A DNA stretch of 64,000 nucleotides from Nocardioides sp. J54 (GCF_000519005.1 NZ_JAER01000002.1:124640-188639); one strand, 5' to 3'; positions 8,620 through 17,646 are shown, counted from the stretch's first letter. The notes: generated by a model not told the origin, from the letters alone. Numbers and translations are program-made.

Positions 8620-9683
8620 TCGAGCAGCAGCTCCGTACGCCGTTCACCGACCTCGTCGGCGTGCCGCACCCGGTCGTGCAGACCGGGATGGGCTGGGTCT
8701 CCGGGCCGCGACTGGTCTCCGGCACCGCCAACGCCGGCGGGCTCGGGATCCTGGCGTCGGCCACGATGACCTTCGACGAGCTCGAGAAGGCGATCGTCGA
8801 GGTCAAGTCGCGCACCGACAAGCCGTTCGGCGTCAACCTGCGCGCCGACGCCGGCGACGCGGCCGACCGCTGCCAGCTGCTGATCGACCACGACGTCAAG
8901 GTCGCCTCCTTCGCGCTCGCCCCCAAACCGGAGCTGATCGCGAAGCTCAAGGAGCACGACATCGTCGTGATGCCGTCGATCGGCGCGGCCAAGCACGCGA
9001 AGAAGGTCGCCTCCTGGGGCGCCGACGCGGTGATGGTCCAGGGCGGCGAGGGCGGTGGCCACACCGGCGCGATCCCGACCACGCTGCTGCTGCCGACGGT
9101 GCTCGACGCAGTCGACATCCCGGTGATCGCCGCCGGTGGCTTCTTCGACGGTCGCGGCCTCGCCGCCGCCCTGTCGTACGGCGCCGCCGGCGTCGGCATG
9201 GGCACCCGCTTCCTGCTCACCCGCGACTCCGCGGTGCCGGACGCGGTCAAGCAGCTCTACCTGGAGCGAGGCCTCAACGACACCGTCGTCACCGCCAAGG
9301 TCGACGGCATGCCGCACCGGATGCTGCGCACCCCCCTGGTCGAGTCGCTGGAGGAGACCTCGGCCGTGCGCCGCCTGGGCCCGACGGCGCGCCGCACCCT
9401 GGAGTTCAAGAAGACCTCCGGGATGTCGTGGACGCAGCTGCTCAGGGACGGCCGGGCGATGAAGAAGACGCAGGGCCGCACGCTCGGGCAGATGGCGCTC
9501 GCCGCCAACACGCCGACCATGCTGCGGGCCGGCCTCGTCGAGGGCGACACGTCGGCGGGCGTGCTCGCCAGCGGCCAGGTCGTCGGCGTGATCGACGACC
9601 TGCCCAGTTGCGAGGAGCTCATCGACCGGATCGTCGAGCAGGCGGCGCAGGAGCTGCGCCGCGCGTCGTCGTACGTCGTCTGA
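8616..9683 (+). CDS. ipdC: IpdC, nitronate-monooxygenase-like flavoprotein reductase
   Basis: A 355-residue FMN-dependent TIM-barrel protein of the nitronate monooxygenase/enoyl reductase family. The phosphate-binding segment GGEGGGHTGAIPT and AAGGFFDGRGLAAAL are clear. In actinobacteria with this operon, IpdC reduces the CoA-linked ring-D intermediate before EchA20 acts. It is last in the echA20-ipdABC operon and overlaps ipdB by 4 nt. Automatic annotation would probably call it a nitronate monooxygenase. The context argues for IpdC. Confidence 0.87.
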   Translation: MIEQQLRTPFTDLVGVPHPVVQTGMGWVSGPRLVSGTANAGGLGILASATMTFDELEKAIVEVKSRTDKPFGVNLRADAGDAADRCQLLIDHDVKVASFALAPKPELIAKLKEHDIVVMPSIGAAKHAKKVASWGADAVMVQGGEGGGHTGAIPTTLLLPTVLDAVDIPVIAAGGFFDGRGLAAALSYGAAGVGMGTRFLLTRDSAVPDAVKQLYLERGLNDTVVTAKVDGMPHRMLRTPLVESLEETSAVRRLGPTARRTLEFKKTSGMSWTQLLRDGRAMKKTQGRTLGQMALAANTPTMLRAGLVEGDTSAGVLASGQVVGVIDDLPSCEELIDRIVEQAAQELRRASSYVV

Positions 9684-9704
9684 CCCCGGCCGCCCGGCCG
9701 CGCC

Positions 9705-10700
9705 TCAGTCGGCCGCGAGCGAGCGCTGGTAGGCCCACTCGCGGCCGAGCACGCGGTAGCCGAGCACCTCGTTGACGCCGATCATGTGGTCGTTGGACTC
9801 CGCGTTCCAGGTGTCGACCGTCTCGAGCCGCGGCTCCGCCTCGGCCAGCCAGCGGAGCATGTCGGTCTTCAGCAGCAGGCCGAGCCGGTGGCCGCGGTGC
9901 GCCCGCACGACCGAGGTGTCGTGCTGGTGCCCGCGGGTCGGGTGGTCGGCCTCGACCGCGACGACGGTCTGGCCGGCCAGCTCGCCGCTCGGCGCGTGCC
10001 GGGCGACCACGCGGTAGAGCCGCTCGTGCCGGCCCACGCGGTTCTCCTCGTAGGCGCGCATCCGGGCGCCGGTGAACACCTCGTCCTCGTAGTCGAGGTC
10101 GTCGAGCGGGGCGTCGTTGATGGCGGAGGCCATCCGGGCGAGGTCGGCGAGCCGCTCCGCGGGTGTCGGCACCGGCCAACGCTCCAGGACGTACCCGGCG
10201 GCGTGCGGCAGGGCCTCGTCGTACCTGCGGTCGAGCTCGGACCAGTCCACCTCGGCGAGGTGCTGGCGCCGGTTGATCGAGGCCAGCTTGCGCTCGAAAC
10301 CGTGGTGGACCGCAAAGGCGTCCGCGGCGGGCGACTCCCAGGCGTCGGTGATCAGGTTGGTCCGGTTGCGCGCCCGGGCCTCGTCGACGAGGTGGGCGAG
10401 CATCGCGGAGCCGTGGCCCTGGCGACGATGGTCGGGGTGCACGTCGAACCGGAAGTAGGCCATGTCGAAGTTGTCGTAGTCGCTGGTGGCGATGGACCCC
10501 CACGCCACGGCCCGGCCGTCGACCATGCCGAGGAAGGGGACGGCGGGCTCGCCGTCCCAGCCCCAGGTGAACTGGCGTGCCCCGTCCTCGGCGGTGGTGG
10601 GGTGCTCCCAGGGTGCGTCGGCGTCAGCGACCGCGTTGACGAGCGCGGCCCACTCCTCGAGAAAGGCCGCGTCGTCGGGCTTGATCGGGTCGATGTCCAT
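9705..10700 (-). CDS. Tandem GNAT-family N-acetyltransferase
   Basis: A 331-residue protein with two GNAT folds. The N-terminal half carries a clear acetyl-CoA loop, VHPDHRRQGHGSAMLAHL near residue 93. The C-terminal half keeps VRAHRGHRLGLLLKTDML near residue 268 and an AESNDHMIGVNEVLGY helix. This duplicated arrangement occurs in mycothiol synthase and in many uncharacterised actinobacterial proteins. The sequence is not convincingly MshD. It lies between the ipd operon and fadA6, on the opposite strand to ipdC, and has no obvious catabolic role. The substrate is unknown. Confidence 0.8.
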   Translation of the reverse strand: MDIDPIKPDDAAFLEEWAALVNAVADADAPWEHPTTAEDGARQFTWGWDGEPAVPFLGMVDGRAVAWGSIATSDYDNFDMAYFRFDVHPDHRRQGHGSAMLAHLVDEARARNRTNLITDAWESPAADAFAVHHGFERKLASINRRQHLAEVDWSELDRRYDEALPHAAGYVLERWPVPTPAERLADLARMASAINDAPLDDLDYEDEVFTGARMRAYEENRVGRHERLYRVVARHAPSGELAGQTVVAVEADHPTRGHQHDTSVVRAHRGHRLGLLLKTDMLRWLAEAEPRLETVDTWNAESNDHMIGVNEVLGYRVLGREWAYQRSLAAD

Positions 10701-10753
10701 GGCGCCAGCATGCGCCGGTCGGAGCGTCCGGTGCCACTGGATATCCTAGGGTC

Positions 10754-11104
10754 GTGAACCAGCAGCAGTCCCTTCCGCGTCGGCGCCACCTCATGGACCC
10801 GAATGCGCCGCGGAAGGCCCCGGACCCGCAGGACCTCGAGCGCCTGCAGCGGGTGCAGCGCCGCGTCATGACCGTCCTGGTCCTGACGACGATCCTGCAC
10901 CTCGCCGTCGGGTTCGTGATCGCTGCTGACCACGTCGCAGCCGACCGCACCGACGCCCGGATCGGGCTCAACGTGATCGCCACCGCGTTCATGGTCGGCG
11001 GCATCGCCGCGGCCCTGCTGATCAACCACCGCTCGTGGAAGTCGCCGTGGCTGCTGCTCGGGCTGCTGCCCGGCATCGTCGGCATCTGGTGGACCGTGCT
11101 CTGA
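10754..11104 (+). CDS. Small three-helix membrane protein
   Basis: A 116-residue protein of unknown function. A polar, basic N-terminus of about 38 residues precedes three hydrophobic segments (about 38-60, 70-90 and 94-115). The GTG start lies 6 nt after TATCCT, a leaderless pattern. The alternative ATG at 10793 would give a 103-residue protein with no ribosome site. It is divergent from the GNAT gene and convergent with fadA6. No family was recognised. Confidence 0.6.
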   Translation: MNQQQSLPRRRHLMDPNAPRKAPDPQDLERLQRVQRRVMTVLVLTTILHLAVGFVIAADHVAADRTDARIGLNVIATAFMVGGIAAALLINHRSWKSPWLLLGLLPGIVGIWWTVL

Positions 11105-11158
11105 GGCCCGCCCCCTGAGCTCGGGGACGGGGCCGGTCCCGGCCCGGTGCCGGCCCGC

Positions 11159-12325
11159 TCAGCCCAGGCGCTCGATGATGGTGACGTTGGCCTGGCCGCC
11201 GCCCTCGCACATGGTCTGGAGGCCGTAGCGGCCGCCGGTGCGCTCGAGCTCGTTGAGCATCGTGGTCATCAGGCGGGTGCCGGTGGCGCCGATCGGGTGG
11301 CCCAGGGCGATGCCGCCGCCGTTGACGTTGACCTTCTCGTGCGGGGCGCCGGTCTCCTTCATCCACGCCAGCGCCACCGAGGCGAAGGCCTCGTTGCACT
11401 CGAAGAGGTCGATGTCGTCGATGGCGATGCCGGACTTCTCCACGGCGTGCTTCGTCGCGCCGATCGGCCCGGTGAGCATCCAGACCGGGTCGTCGCCGCG
11501 CACGGAGAGGTGGACGATGCGGGCGCGCGGGGTGAGGCCGTGGTCCTTCACGGCCTGCTCGGAGGCGATCAGCATGGCCGAGGACGCGTCGCAGATCTGC
11601 GAGGCGACGGCCGCGGTGATCCGGCCGCCGGGCGCAAGCGGCTCGAGGCCGGCCATCTTCTCCAGCGAGGTCTCCCGCGGGCACTGGTCGGTGTCGACGA
11701 CGGTGCCGTCCTCGAGGGTGAACGGGACGATCTCGTTGGCGAAGCGGCCCTCGGCGATCGCGGCGCGGGCGCGCTCGTGCGAGGCGAGGGCGAACTGCTC
11801 CATCTCCTCGCGGGTGATGTCCCACTTCTCCGCGATCATCTCGGCGGAGCGGAACTGGCTGACCTCCTGGTCGCCGTACCGCTTGAGCCACCCGGGCGAC
11901 TCGGCGAACGGGGTCGTGAAGCCGTACTGCTGGCCGACCAGCATGGCCGCCGAGATCGGGATCGCGCTCATGTTCTGCACGCCACCGGCGACGACGAGGT
12001 CCTGGGTGCCCGACAGCACGCCCTGCGCGGCGAAGTGGACCGCCTGCTGCGACGAGCCGCACTGGCGGTCGATGGTCACGCCGGGCACGTGGTCCGGCAG
12101 GCCCGCGACCAGCCACGCGGTCCGCGCGACATCGCCGGCCTGCGAGCCGATGGTGTCGCAGCAGCCGAGGATGACGTCGTCGACGGCGCCGGCGTCGACG
12201 CCGGTGCGCTCGACGAGGGCCGACAGCGTGTGCGCGGCGAGGTCGGCGGAGTGGACGCCGGAGAGCGCGCCGCCCCGCTTGCCGACCGCGGTGCGGACGG
12301 CGTCGACGATGTAGGCCTCAGCCAT
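11159..12325 (-). CDS. fadA6: Thiolase FadA6 of sterol ring C/D degradation
   Basis: A 388-residue thiolase with the nucleophile in IDRQCGSSQQ (near residue 88), the GGGIALGHPIGATG block and a C-terminal MCEGGGQAN. FadA6 cleaves the beta-ketoacyl-CoA produced after ring opening in the KstR2 pathway. It is the last gene of the leftward unit fadE30-ipdF-kstR2-fadA6 and overlaps kstR2 by 8 nt. The same neighbours occur around Rv3556c. It is clearly distinct from the FadA5 copy at 2091. Confidence 0.88.
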   Translation of the reverse strand: MAEAYIVDAVRTAVGKRGGALSGVHSADLAAHTLSALVERTGVDAGAVDDVILGCCDTIGSQAGDVARTAWLVAGLPDHVPGVTIDRQCGSSQQAVHFAAQGVLSGTQDLVVAGGVQNMSAIPISAAMLVGQQYGFTTPFAESPGWLKRYGDQEVSQFRSAEMIAEKWDITREEMEQFALASHERARAAIAEGRFANEIVPFTLEDGTVVDTDQCPRETSLEKMAGLEPLAPGGRITAAVASQICDASSAMLIASEQAVKDHGLTPRARIVHLSVRGDDPVWMLTGPIGATKHAVEKSGIAIDDIDLFECNEAFASVALAWMKETGAPHEKVNVNGGGIALGHPIGATGTRLMTTMLNELERTGGRYGLQTMCEGGGQANVTIIERLG

Positions 12326-12947
12326 GGGAGTTCCCTTCTTCGATGGCGATCCCGTCGAGCAGGATGCGCACGTACTGGTCGGCGACGTCGGTGTGGCTCA
12401 GCCCGCCGCCGGGTCGGTACCACCGCACGGCGACCCACACGGTGTCGCGGATGAAGCGGTAGGTCAGGGTGACGTCGAGGTCGGCACGCAGCGCGCCGGT
12501 CCGCACGCCCTCCTCGAGCAGGCTCAGCCACACCTGGCGCGACTGGGCGTTGCGGTCGGCGAGGTAGGAGAACCGCTCGAAGGCGAGCAGGTGGTCGGAG
12601 TCGTTCTGGAAGATCGCGACCTCGTGCGGGTGCTGGTCGATCGCCTCGAAGGAGACCCGCACCGCCCGCTCGAGCTTGGTGCGGGCGTCGTCGGAGCTGG
12701 CCAGGATCTCGTCGTACTTGCCGAAGAGCTCCTCCTGGAAGGGCACCAGCAGCTCGTCGACGATCGACTCCTTGGAGTCGAAGTGGTGGTAGAGGCTGCC
12801 GGAGAGGATGCCGGCGGCGTCGGCGATGTCGCGCACCGTCGTGTTGCGGAAGCCCTTCTCGGCGAAGAGCTCGGCCGCGATCGCGAGCAGCTGCTCGCGA
12901 CGGCTCCGCTTGCCTCCGTTGCCGTCAGGCGTGCTGGCTGCTGACAC
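12318..12947 (-). CDS. kstR2: TetR-family repressor KstR2
   Basis: A 209-residue TetR regulator. The N-terminal helix-turn-helix (about 14-60) contains TTVRDIADAAGILSGSLYHHF, of which TTVRDIADAAGILSG is almost unchanged from mycobacterial KstR2. The C-terminal ligand domain keeps YRFIRDTVWVAVRWYRPGG. KstR2 is derepressed by HIP-CoA, the FadD3 product. The GTG start at 12947 has GAGGTG upstream and overlaps ipdF by 23 nt. The likely targets are the two identical palindromes at 6147 and 14944, the second of which drives its own operon. The palindromes differ in half-site spacing from the mycobacterial motif I recall. Confidence 0.9.
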   Translation of the reverse strand: MSAASTPDGNGGKRSRREQLLAIAAELFAEKGFRNTTVRDIADAAGILSGSLYHHFDSKESIVDELLVPFQEELFGKYDEILASSDDARTKLERAVRVSFEAIDQHPHEVAIFQNDSDHLLAFERFSYLADRNAQSRQVWLSLLEEGVRTGALRADLDVTLTYRFIRDTVWVAVRWYRPGGGLSHTDVADQYVRILLDGIAIEEGNSHG

Positions 12948-13728
12948 TGATCACCTCACCGGTCAGGTACGACGAGTAGTCGCTCGCGAGGAACACCATC
13001 ACGTTGGCAACCTCCCACGGCGCGGCGGCGCGCCCGAACGCCTCTCGCTGCTTGAGCTCGACGAGGAGCTCGGGCGAGGTGACCTTCTCGAGGAAGGGGT
13101 GCATCGCCAGGCTCGGCGAGACCGCGTTGACGCGGATGCCGTGCGGGGCGAGGTCGAGCGCCGAGCAGCGGGTCAGCGCCATCACCCCGGCCTTCGCCGC
13201 GGCGTAGTGGGCCTGGCCCTCCTGGGCGCGCCAGCCGATGACGGAGGCGTTGTTGACGATGACGCCCTTCTTTCCGGCAGCGACGAACCGCTGGCCCACC
13301 GCGCGGGTCGCGCGCATCGTGCCGGTGAGGGTGATGTCGATGACCCGGTTCCAGGTCTCGTCGGTGACCTCGAGGATCGAGTCGGTGCCACCAAGGCCGG
13401 CGTTGTTGATCATCACGTCGACGCCGCCGAGCTCGTCCGCGGCGTCGAGCAGGGCCTGGATGTCCTCCTCCACGGTGACGTTGCAGACGCGCTGGCGCAC
13501 CCGCTCGGCGCCGAACTCGGCCGCCAGCGCCTCCTCGGCCTCCTTGAGCCGGCGCTCGTGGGTGTCGCTGAAGACCACCGCCTTCGCGCCCTCCTCGAGG
13601 GCCCGGCGCACGACGGCTGCCCCGATGCCGGCACCGGCCGCAGCCGTGACCACGACCACCTTGCCGGCGAGCAGGTCGTGCCCCGGGACATAGTCGGGCA
13701 GGGGCTGCTCGGGTCGCATGGCGGTCAT
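12925..13728 (-). CDS. ipdF: Short-chain dehydrogenase IpdF
   Basis: A 267-residue SDR that in cholesterol degraders oxidises the 5-hydroxyl of the HIP-CoA-derived intermediate. The cofactor motif is slightly unusual, TAAAGAGIG near residue 29 instead of TGxxxGIG. NNAG, catalytic Ser in NNASVIGW and YAAAK are normal. The same AAxGxGIG cofactor loop is typical of the Rv3559c group as I remember it. It overlaps the fadE30 stop by 1 nt and kstR2 by 23 nt, so it sits in the middle of a coupled operon. Confidence 0.85.
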   Translation of the reverse strand: MTAMRPEQPLPDYVPGHDLLAGKVVVVTAAAGAGIGAAVVRRALEEGAKAVVFSDTHERRLKEAEEALAAEFGAERVRQRVCNVTVEEDIQALLDAADELGGVDVMINNAGLGGTDSILEVTDETWNRVIDITLTGTMRATRAVGQRFVAAGKKGVIVNNASVIGWRAQEGQAHYAAAKAGVMALTRCSALDLAPHGIRVNAVSPSLAMHPFLEKVTSPELLVELKQREAFGRAAAPWEVANVMVFLASDYSSYLTGEVISVSSQHA

Positions 13729-14933
13729 CAGGATCCCTTCGGTTCACGCGGAAGGCCGAGCACGCGCTCGGCGAGGATGTTCTTCTGGACCTCGTCGCTG
13801 CCGCCGTAGATCGTGTCGGCGCGCGAGAAGAGGAAGAGGCGCTGGTGGTCGTCGAGGTCGTAGCCGCCGGTCGGGCGGGCGAGCAGGCCCTCGGCGCCCG
13901 CGACGTCCATCGCCACCTCGCCGAGGGTGCGGTGCCAGTTGGCCCACGCCAGCTTGAAGATCGAGCCCGCGCCGTTGCCGGCCGCGGAGTCCTGCCCGCC
14001 CTCGACCAGGGCGAGCGAGCGCAGGGCGAAGCTGCGGATCACCGACAGCTCGGTCTTCAGCCGGGCGAGCCGGTCGCGGATGACGGGCTCGTCGATCGAG
14101 CCGTTCTGCCTCGCGCGGGCGACGACGGTCTCGAGCTCGCGGGCGAAGCCCACGGTCTGGCCGAGCGTGGACACCCCGCGCTCGAAGCCGAGCAGGCCCA
14201 TCGCGACGCCCCAGCCGTTGCCGGGCTCCCCCACGACCAGGTCGCCGGCCGTGCGGGCGCCGGTGAAGAAGACCTCGTTGAACTCCGAGCCGCTGGTGAG
14301 CTGCTCGATCGGGCGCACCTCGACGCCGTCCTGGCGCAGCGGAACGAGCAGGAAGGACAGGCCCTGGTGGCGGGTCGAGCCCGGCTCGGTGCGGGCGACC
14401 ACGAAGCACCAGTCGGACAGGTGGGCCAGCGAGGTCCACACCTTCTGCCCGTCGACGACCCACTCGCCAGTGGCCTCGTCGAGGCGGGCCCGGGTCTGCA
14501 CGTTGGCCAGGTCGGAGCCGGCGTTCGGCTCGGAGTAGCCCTGCGCCCACAGCTCACGGACGGCGACGATCTCGGGCAGGAAGCGCTGGCGCTGCTCCTC
14601 GGTGCCGAACGCGATCAGCGTCGGGCCGAGCAGCTGCTCGCCGAGGTGGTTGACGCCCGCCGGCGCGTCGGCGCGGGCGTACTCCTCGTGGAAGATGACC
14701 TGCTGCCACAGCGAGAGCCCGCGGCCGCCGTACTCCTCGGGCCAGCCGACAGCGGTCCAGCCGTGCTCGGCGAGGTGCCGGTTCCAGGCCAGGCGCTCCT
14801 CGTGGGCCTCGTGCTCGCGGCCGGGACCACCCAGGCCGCGCAGCTTGGCCCACTCGCCGGTGAGGTGCTCGGCCAGCCAGGTGCGCACCTCCTCGCGGAA
14901 GGCGCGGTCCTCGGCGCTCTCGGTCAGGTTCAC
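13728..14933 (-). CDS. fadE30: Acyl-CoA dehydrogenase FadE30
   Basis: A 401-residue acyl-CoA dehydrogenase with the usual FAD/substrate motifs: YSEPNAGSDLA near 135, VDGQKVWTS near 160, and the C-terminal IYGGSDEVQKNILAERVLG. FadE30 catalyses the first dehydrogenation of HIP-CoA after FadD3. The GTG start at 14933 lies 6 nt after a TATGGT -10 element on the minus strand, so the transcript is probably leaderless. It heads the leftward KstR2-type operon and is divergent from fadD3, as in Rv3560c/Rv3561. Confidence 0.88.
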   Translation of the reverse strand: MNLTESAEDRAFREEVRTWLAEHLTGEWAKLRGLGGPGREHEAHEERLAWNRHLAEHGWTAVGWPEEYGGRGLSLWQQVIFHEEYARADAPAGVNHLGEQLLGPTLIAFGTEEQRQRFLPEIVAVRELWAQGYSEPNAGSDLANVQTRARLDEATGEWVVDGQKVWTSLAHLSDWCFVVARTEPGSTRHQGLSFLLVPLRQDGVEVRPIEQLTSGSEFNEVFFTGARTAGDLVVGEPGNGWGVAMGLLGFERGVSTLGQTVGFARELETVVARARQNGSIDEPVIRDRLARLKTELSVIRSFALRSLALVEGGQDSAAGNGAGSIFKLAWANWHRTLGEVAMDVAGAEGLLARPTGGYDLDDHQRLFLFSRADTIYGGSDEVQKNILAERVLGLPREPKGS

Positions 14934-14939
14934 GGGAGC

Positions 14940-14967
14940 ACCATACCAAGCAAATGCTTGGTAGGGT
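14940..14967. promoter_or_regulatory. Second bidirectional promoter with the same TACCAAGCA palindrome
   Basis: The palindrome at 14944-14963 is identical to 6147-6166. TATGGT (14940-14945, minus) serves fadE30 at 14933 and TAGGGT (14962-14967, plus) serves fadD3 at 14975. Two unlinked promoters identical over 33 bp imply one shared regulator, most simply KstR2. Confidence 0.75.
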
Positions 14968-14974
14968 GATCCTC

Positions 14975-16498
14975 ATGCAGACGATTCCCGCCGTCCTGCG
15001 CGCCGCCGCGCAGGAGCACGGCGACCGGCCGGCCTACGTCGACGGCGACCGCGTGGTCTCGTTCGCCGCGCTCCTCGACCTCGTCCGCCGCACCGCTGCG
15101 GGCTACCGCGCACGGGGCTTCTCCCCCGGTGAGCGCGCCGCGGTCTGGGCGCCGAACAGCGTGGACTGGGTCGTCGCCGCGCTCGCCGTCTCCTACGCCG
15201 GCGGCACGCTGGTGCCCCTCAACTCGCGCTACACCGGCCACGAGGCCGCCGACATCGTCGACCGCTCCGGCGCCACGCTCGTCGTGGTGGCCGACGGCTT
15301 CCTCGGCCGGCACCAGGTCGAGGAGCTGCGCAGCGCGTCCGACCTGCCGAAGGTCCGTGAGGTCGTCGACATCGCCGCCCTCGCCGAGGTGATGACCGAG
15401 CCCGGCGACATCGACGCCGTGGCCGACGCGGTCGGTCCCGACGACGTCGCCGACATCCTGTTCACCTCCGGCACCACCGGCCGCCCCAAGGGCGCGATGA
15501 GCGCCCACCGGCAGACCGTCGGGGTCGCCCGCGCGTGGGGCGAGCTCGGCGGTGTGAGCGCCGAGGACCGCTACCTCGTGGTGAACCCGTTCTTCCACTC
15601 CTTCGGCTACAAGGTCGGCATCGTGACCGGGCTGACGACCGGCGCCACGCTCTACCCGCTGGCGACCTTCGACCTCGACCGCACGATGGAGCTGATCGAG
15701 ACCGAGCGGATCAGCGTGCTGCCGGGCGCGCCCGCGATCTACCAGTCCCTGCTGACGGCTCCCGGCCGCGAGCAGCGCGACCTGTCGAGCCTCCGGCTCG
15801 CGGTGACCGGCGCCGCCGTCGTACCCGTCGTGCTCATCGAGCGGATGCGGCAGGCCGCCCCCGAGGGCCTGGGCATCGACCAGGTCGTCACCGCATTCGG
15901 CATGACCGAGGCCGTCGTGGTCACGATGGCGCGGGACGGCGACGACGCCGAGCTCGTGGCGACCACCTGCGGCCGTGCGATCCCGGGCATGGAGACCCGC
16001 ATCGACGCCACGACGCCCGGCGAGCCCGGCGAGCTGCTGGTCCGGGGGGAGTTCGTGATGCTCGGCTACCTCGACGACCCCGCGGCCACGGCCGAGGCGA
16101 TCGACGCCGACGGCTGGCTGCACACCGGCGACGTCGGTGTCATGGACGAGGCCGGCAACCTGCGGATCACCGACCGGCTCAAGGACATGTACATCTCGGG
16201 CGGCTTCAACGTCTACCCCGCCGAGGTCGAGCAGGCGCTGATGCGCCTCGACGGCGTCGACGACGTCGCCGTGGTCGGCGTCCCCGACGAGCGGATGGGC
16301 GAGGTCGGCAAGGCGTACGTCGTCGGCAGCGTCTCCGCCGAGGAGGTCGTCGCGTTCGCGCGCGAGCGCCTCGCCAACTTCAAGGTGCCCCGCTTCGTGG
16401 AGCACGTGGACGCACTCCCCCGGAACCTGTCCGGCAAGGTGCTCAAGACCGCCCTTCGAGGCTCGCAGGCTCGCACCTCAGGAACCGAGGAGAACTGA
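14975..16498 (+). CDS. fadD3: HIP-CoA synthetase FadD3 (acyl-CoA synthetase)
   Basis: A 507-residue ANL-superfamily enzyme with the ATP motif LFTSGTTGRPKG (about 162-173) and the C-terminal LSGKVLKTALR containing the adenylation Lys. It should activate HIP, the two-ring propionate left after A/B-ring removal, and so make the KstR2 inducer. The ATG at 14975, 7 nt after TAGGGT, was preferred to the upstream ATG at 14954, which lies inside the operator. The last 15 or so codons follow the normal end of the family and contain a degenerate copy of the hairpin repeat found at 24.8-25.5 kb. The stop overlaps fadE31 (TGATG). Confidence 0.88.
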   Translation: MQTIPAVLRAAAQEHGDRPAYVDGDRVVSFAALLDLVRRTAAGYRARGFSPGERAAVWAPNSVDWVVAALAVSYAGGTLVPLNSRYTGHEAADIVDRSGATLVVVADGFLGRHQVEELRSASDLPKVREVVDIAALAEVMTEPGDIDAVADAVGPDDVADILFTSGTTGRPKGAMSAHRQTVGVARAWGELGGVSAEDRYLVVNPFFHSFGYKVGIVTGLTTGATLYPLATFDLDRTMELIETERISVLPGAPAIYQSLLTAPGREQRDLSSLRLAVTGAAVVPVVLIERMRQAAPEGLGIDQVVTAFGMTEAVVVTMARDGDDAELVATTCGRAIPGMETRIDATTPGEPGELLVRGEFVMLGYLDDPAATAEAIDADGWLHTGDVGVMDEAGNLRITDRLKDMYISGGFNVYPAEVEQALMRLDGVDDVAVVGVPDERMGEVGKAYVVGSVSAEEVVAFARERLANFKVPRFVEHVDALPRNLSGKVLKTALRGSQARTSGTEEN

Positions 16499-17646
16499 TG
16501 GATCTGGAGCTGTCCGACTCCGAGCTGGCCTTCCAGGCCGAGGCCCGGGCCTGGCTGGCGGAGAACGTGCCGGCCGAGCCGCTGCCCTCCCTCGACACGC
16601 CCGAGGGCTTCGAGCTGCACCGCGAGTGGGAGGCGAGGCTGTCGGCCGCCCGCTGGTCGGTCGTGTCCTGGCCCGAGGAGTACCACGGCCGCGGCGCGTC
16701 GCTCGTCGAGTGGGTGGTCTTCGAGGAGGAGTACTACCGCGCCGGTGCCCCGCTGCGCGTGGGCCAGAACGGCATCTTCCTGCTGGCACCGATCATCTTC
16801 GAGCACGGCACGAAGGAGCAGCAGGACCGCTTCCTGCCGTCGATGGCGACCGGCGAGCGGGTCTGGGCCCAGTGCTGGAGCGAGCCCGAGGCCGGCTCCG
16901 ACCTCGCGTCCCTGAAGTCCACGGCTCGACGCGACGAGGCGCGCGGCGGCTGGGTGCTCAACGGGCAGAAGATCTGGTGCTCCCGCGCCGCCCTGGCGCA
17001 CTGGGGCTTCGGACTGTTCCGCAGCGACCCCGAGGCGCAGAAGCACGCCGGGCTCACCTACTTCCTGTTCCCGCTCGACGCGGAGGGAGTCACCGTGCGC
17101 CCGATCGCGCAGCTCGACGGCGAGGCCGGCTTCGCGGAGGTCTTCTTCGACGACGTCTTCGTCCCCGACGCCGACGTGCTGGGAGCGCCCGGCGACGGCT
17201 GGCGCGTCGCGATGAGCACCGCCGGCAACGAGCGCGGCCTCTCGCTGCGCTCCCCCGGTCGCTTCACCGCGGCTGCCGACCGCCTCCTCGCGCTGTACGA
17301 CGAGCGCCCCGACCCGCGCCTCGCCGACCGGGTCGTTGACGCCTGGCTGCGCGCCGAGGCCTACCGCCTCTACACGTGGGGCACGGTCACGAAGCTCAAG
17401 GACGGCGGCGACGTCGGTGCCTCGGGCTCGGTCAACAAGGTCTGGTGGAGCGAGCTCGACGTCGCCCTGCACGAGACGGCGCTCGACCTGCTCGGTCCCG
17501 ACGCCGAGCTGGAGTCGCGCTGGCTCGACGGCTACACCTTCTCGCTGTCCGGCCCGATCTACGCCGGCACGAACGAGATCCAGCGCAACATCGTCGCGGA
17601 GCGGATCCTCGGACTCCCGCGCGAGCCGAAGGGAACGCAGAAGTGA
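16498..17646 (+). CDS. fadE31: Acyl-CoA dehydrogenase subunit FadE31
   Basis: A 382-residue acyl-CoA dehydrogenase with WSEPEAGSDLASL, LNGQKIWCSRA and the C-terminal IYAGTNEIQRNIVAERILGLP. Steroid acyl-CoA dehydrogenases of this type work as mixed tetramers of two different subunits. In M. tuberculosis FadE31 pairs with FadE32 or FadE33, and all three are encoded consecutively here. The ATG overlaps the fadD3 stop by 1 nt. Its place in the C/D-ring operon points to dehydrogenation of a ring-derived acyl-CoA. Confidence 0.85.
   Translation: MDLELSDSELAFQAEARAWLAENVPAEPLPSLDTPEGFELHREWEARLSAARWSVVSWPEEYHGRGASLVEWVVFEEEYYRAGAPLRVGQNGIFLLAPIIFEHGTKEQQDRFLPSMATGERVWAQCWSEPEAGSDLASLKSTARRDEARGGWVLNGQKIWCSRAALAHWGFGLFRSDPEAQKHAGLTYFLFPLDAEGVTVRPIAQLDGEAGFAEVFFDDVFVPDADVLGAPGDGWRVAMSTAGNERGLSLRSPGRFTAAADRLLALYDERPDPRLADRVVDAWLRAEAYRLYTWGTVTKLKDGGDVGASGSVNKVWWSELDVALHETALDLLGPDAELESRWLDGYTFSLSGPIYAGTNEIQRNIVAERILGLPREPKGTQK

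Noticed and set aside
9687..9700. GC palindrome CGGCCGCCCGGCCG between ipdC and the GNAT gene as terminator
   Set aside because: The stem is only 6 bp with a 2-nt loop, too small to call in this GC background.
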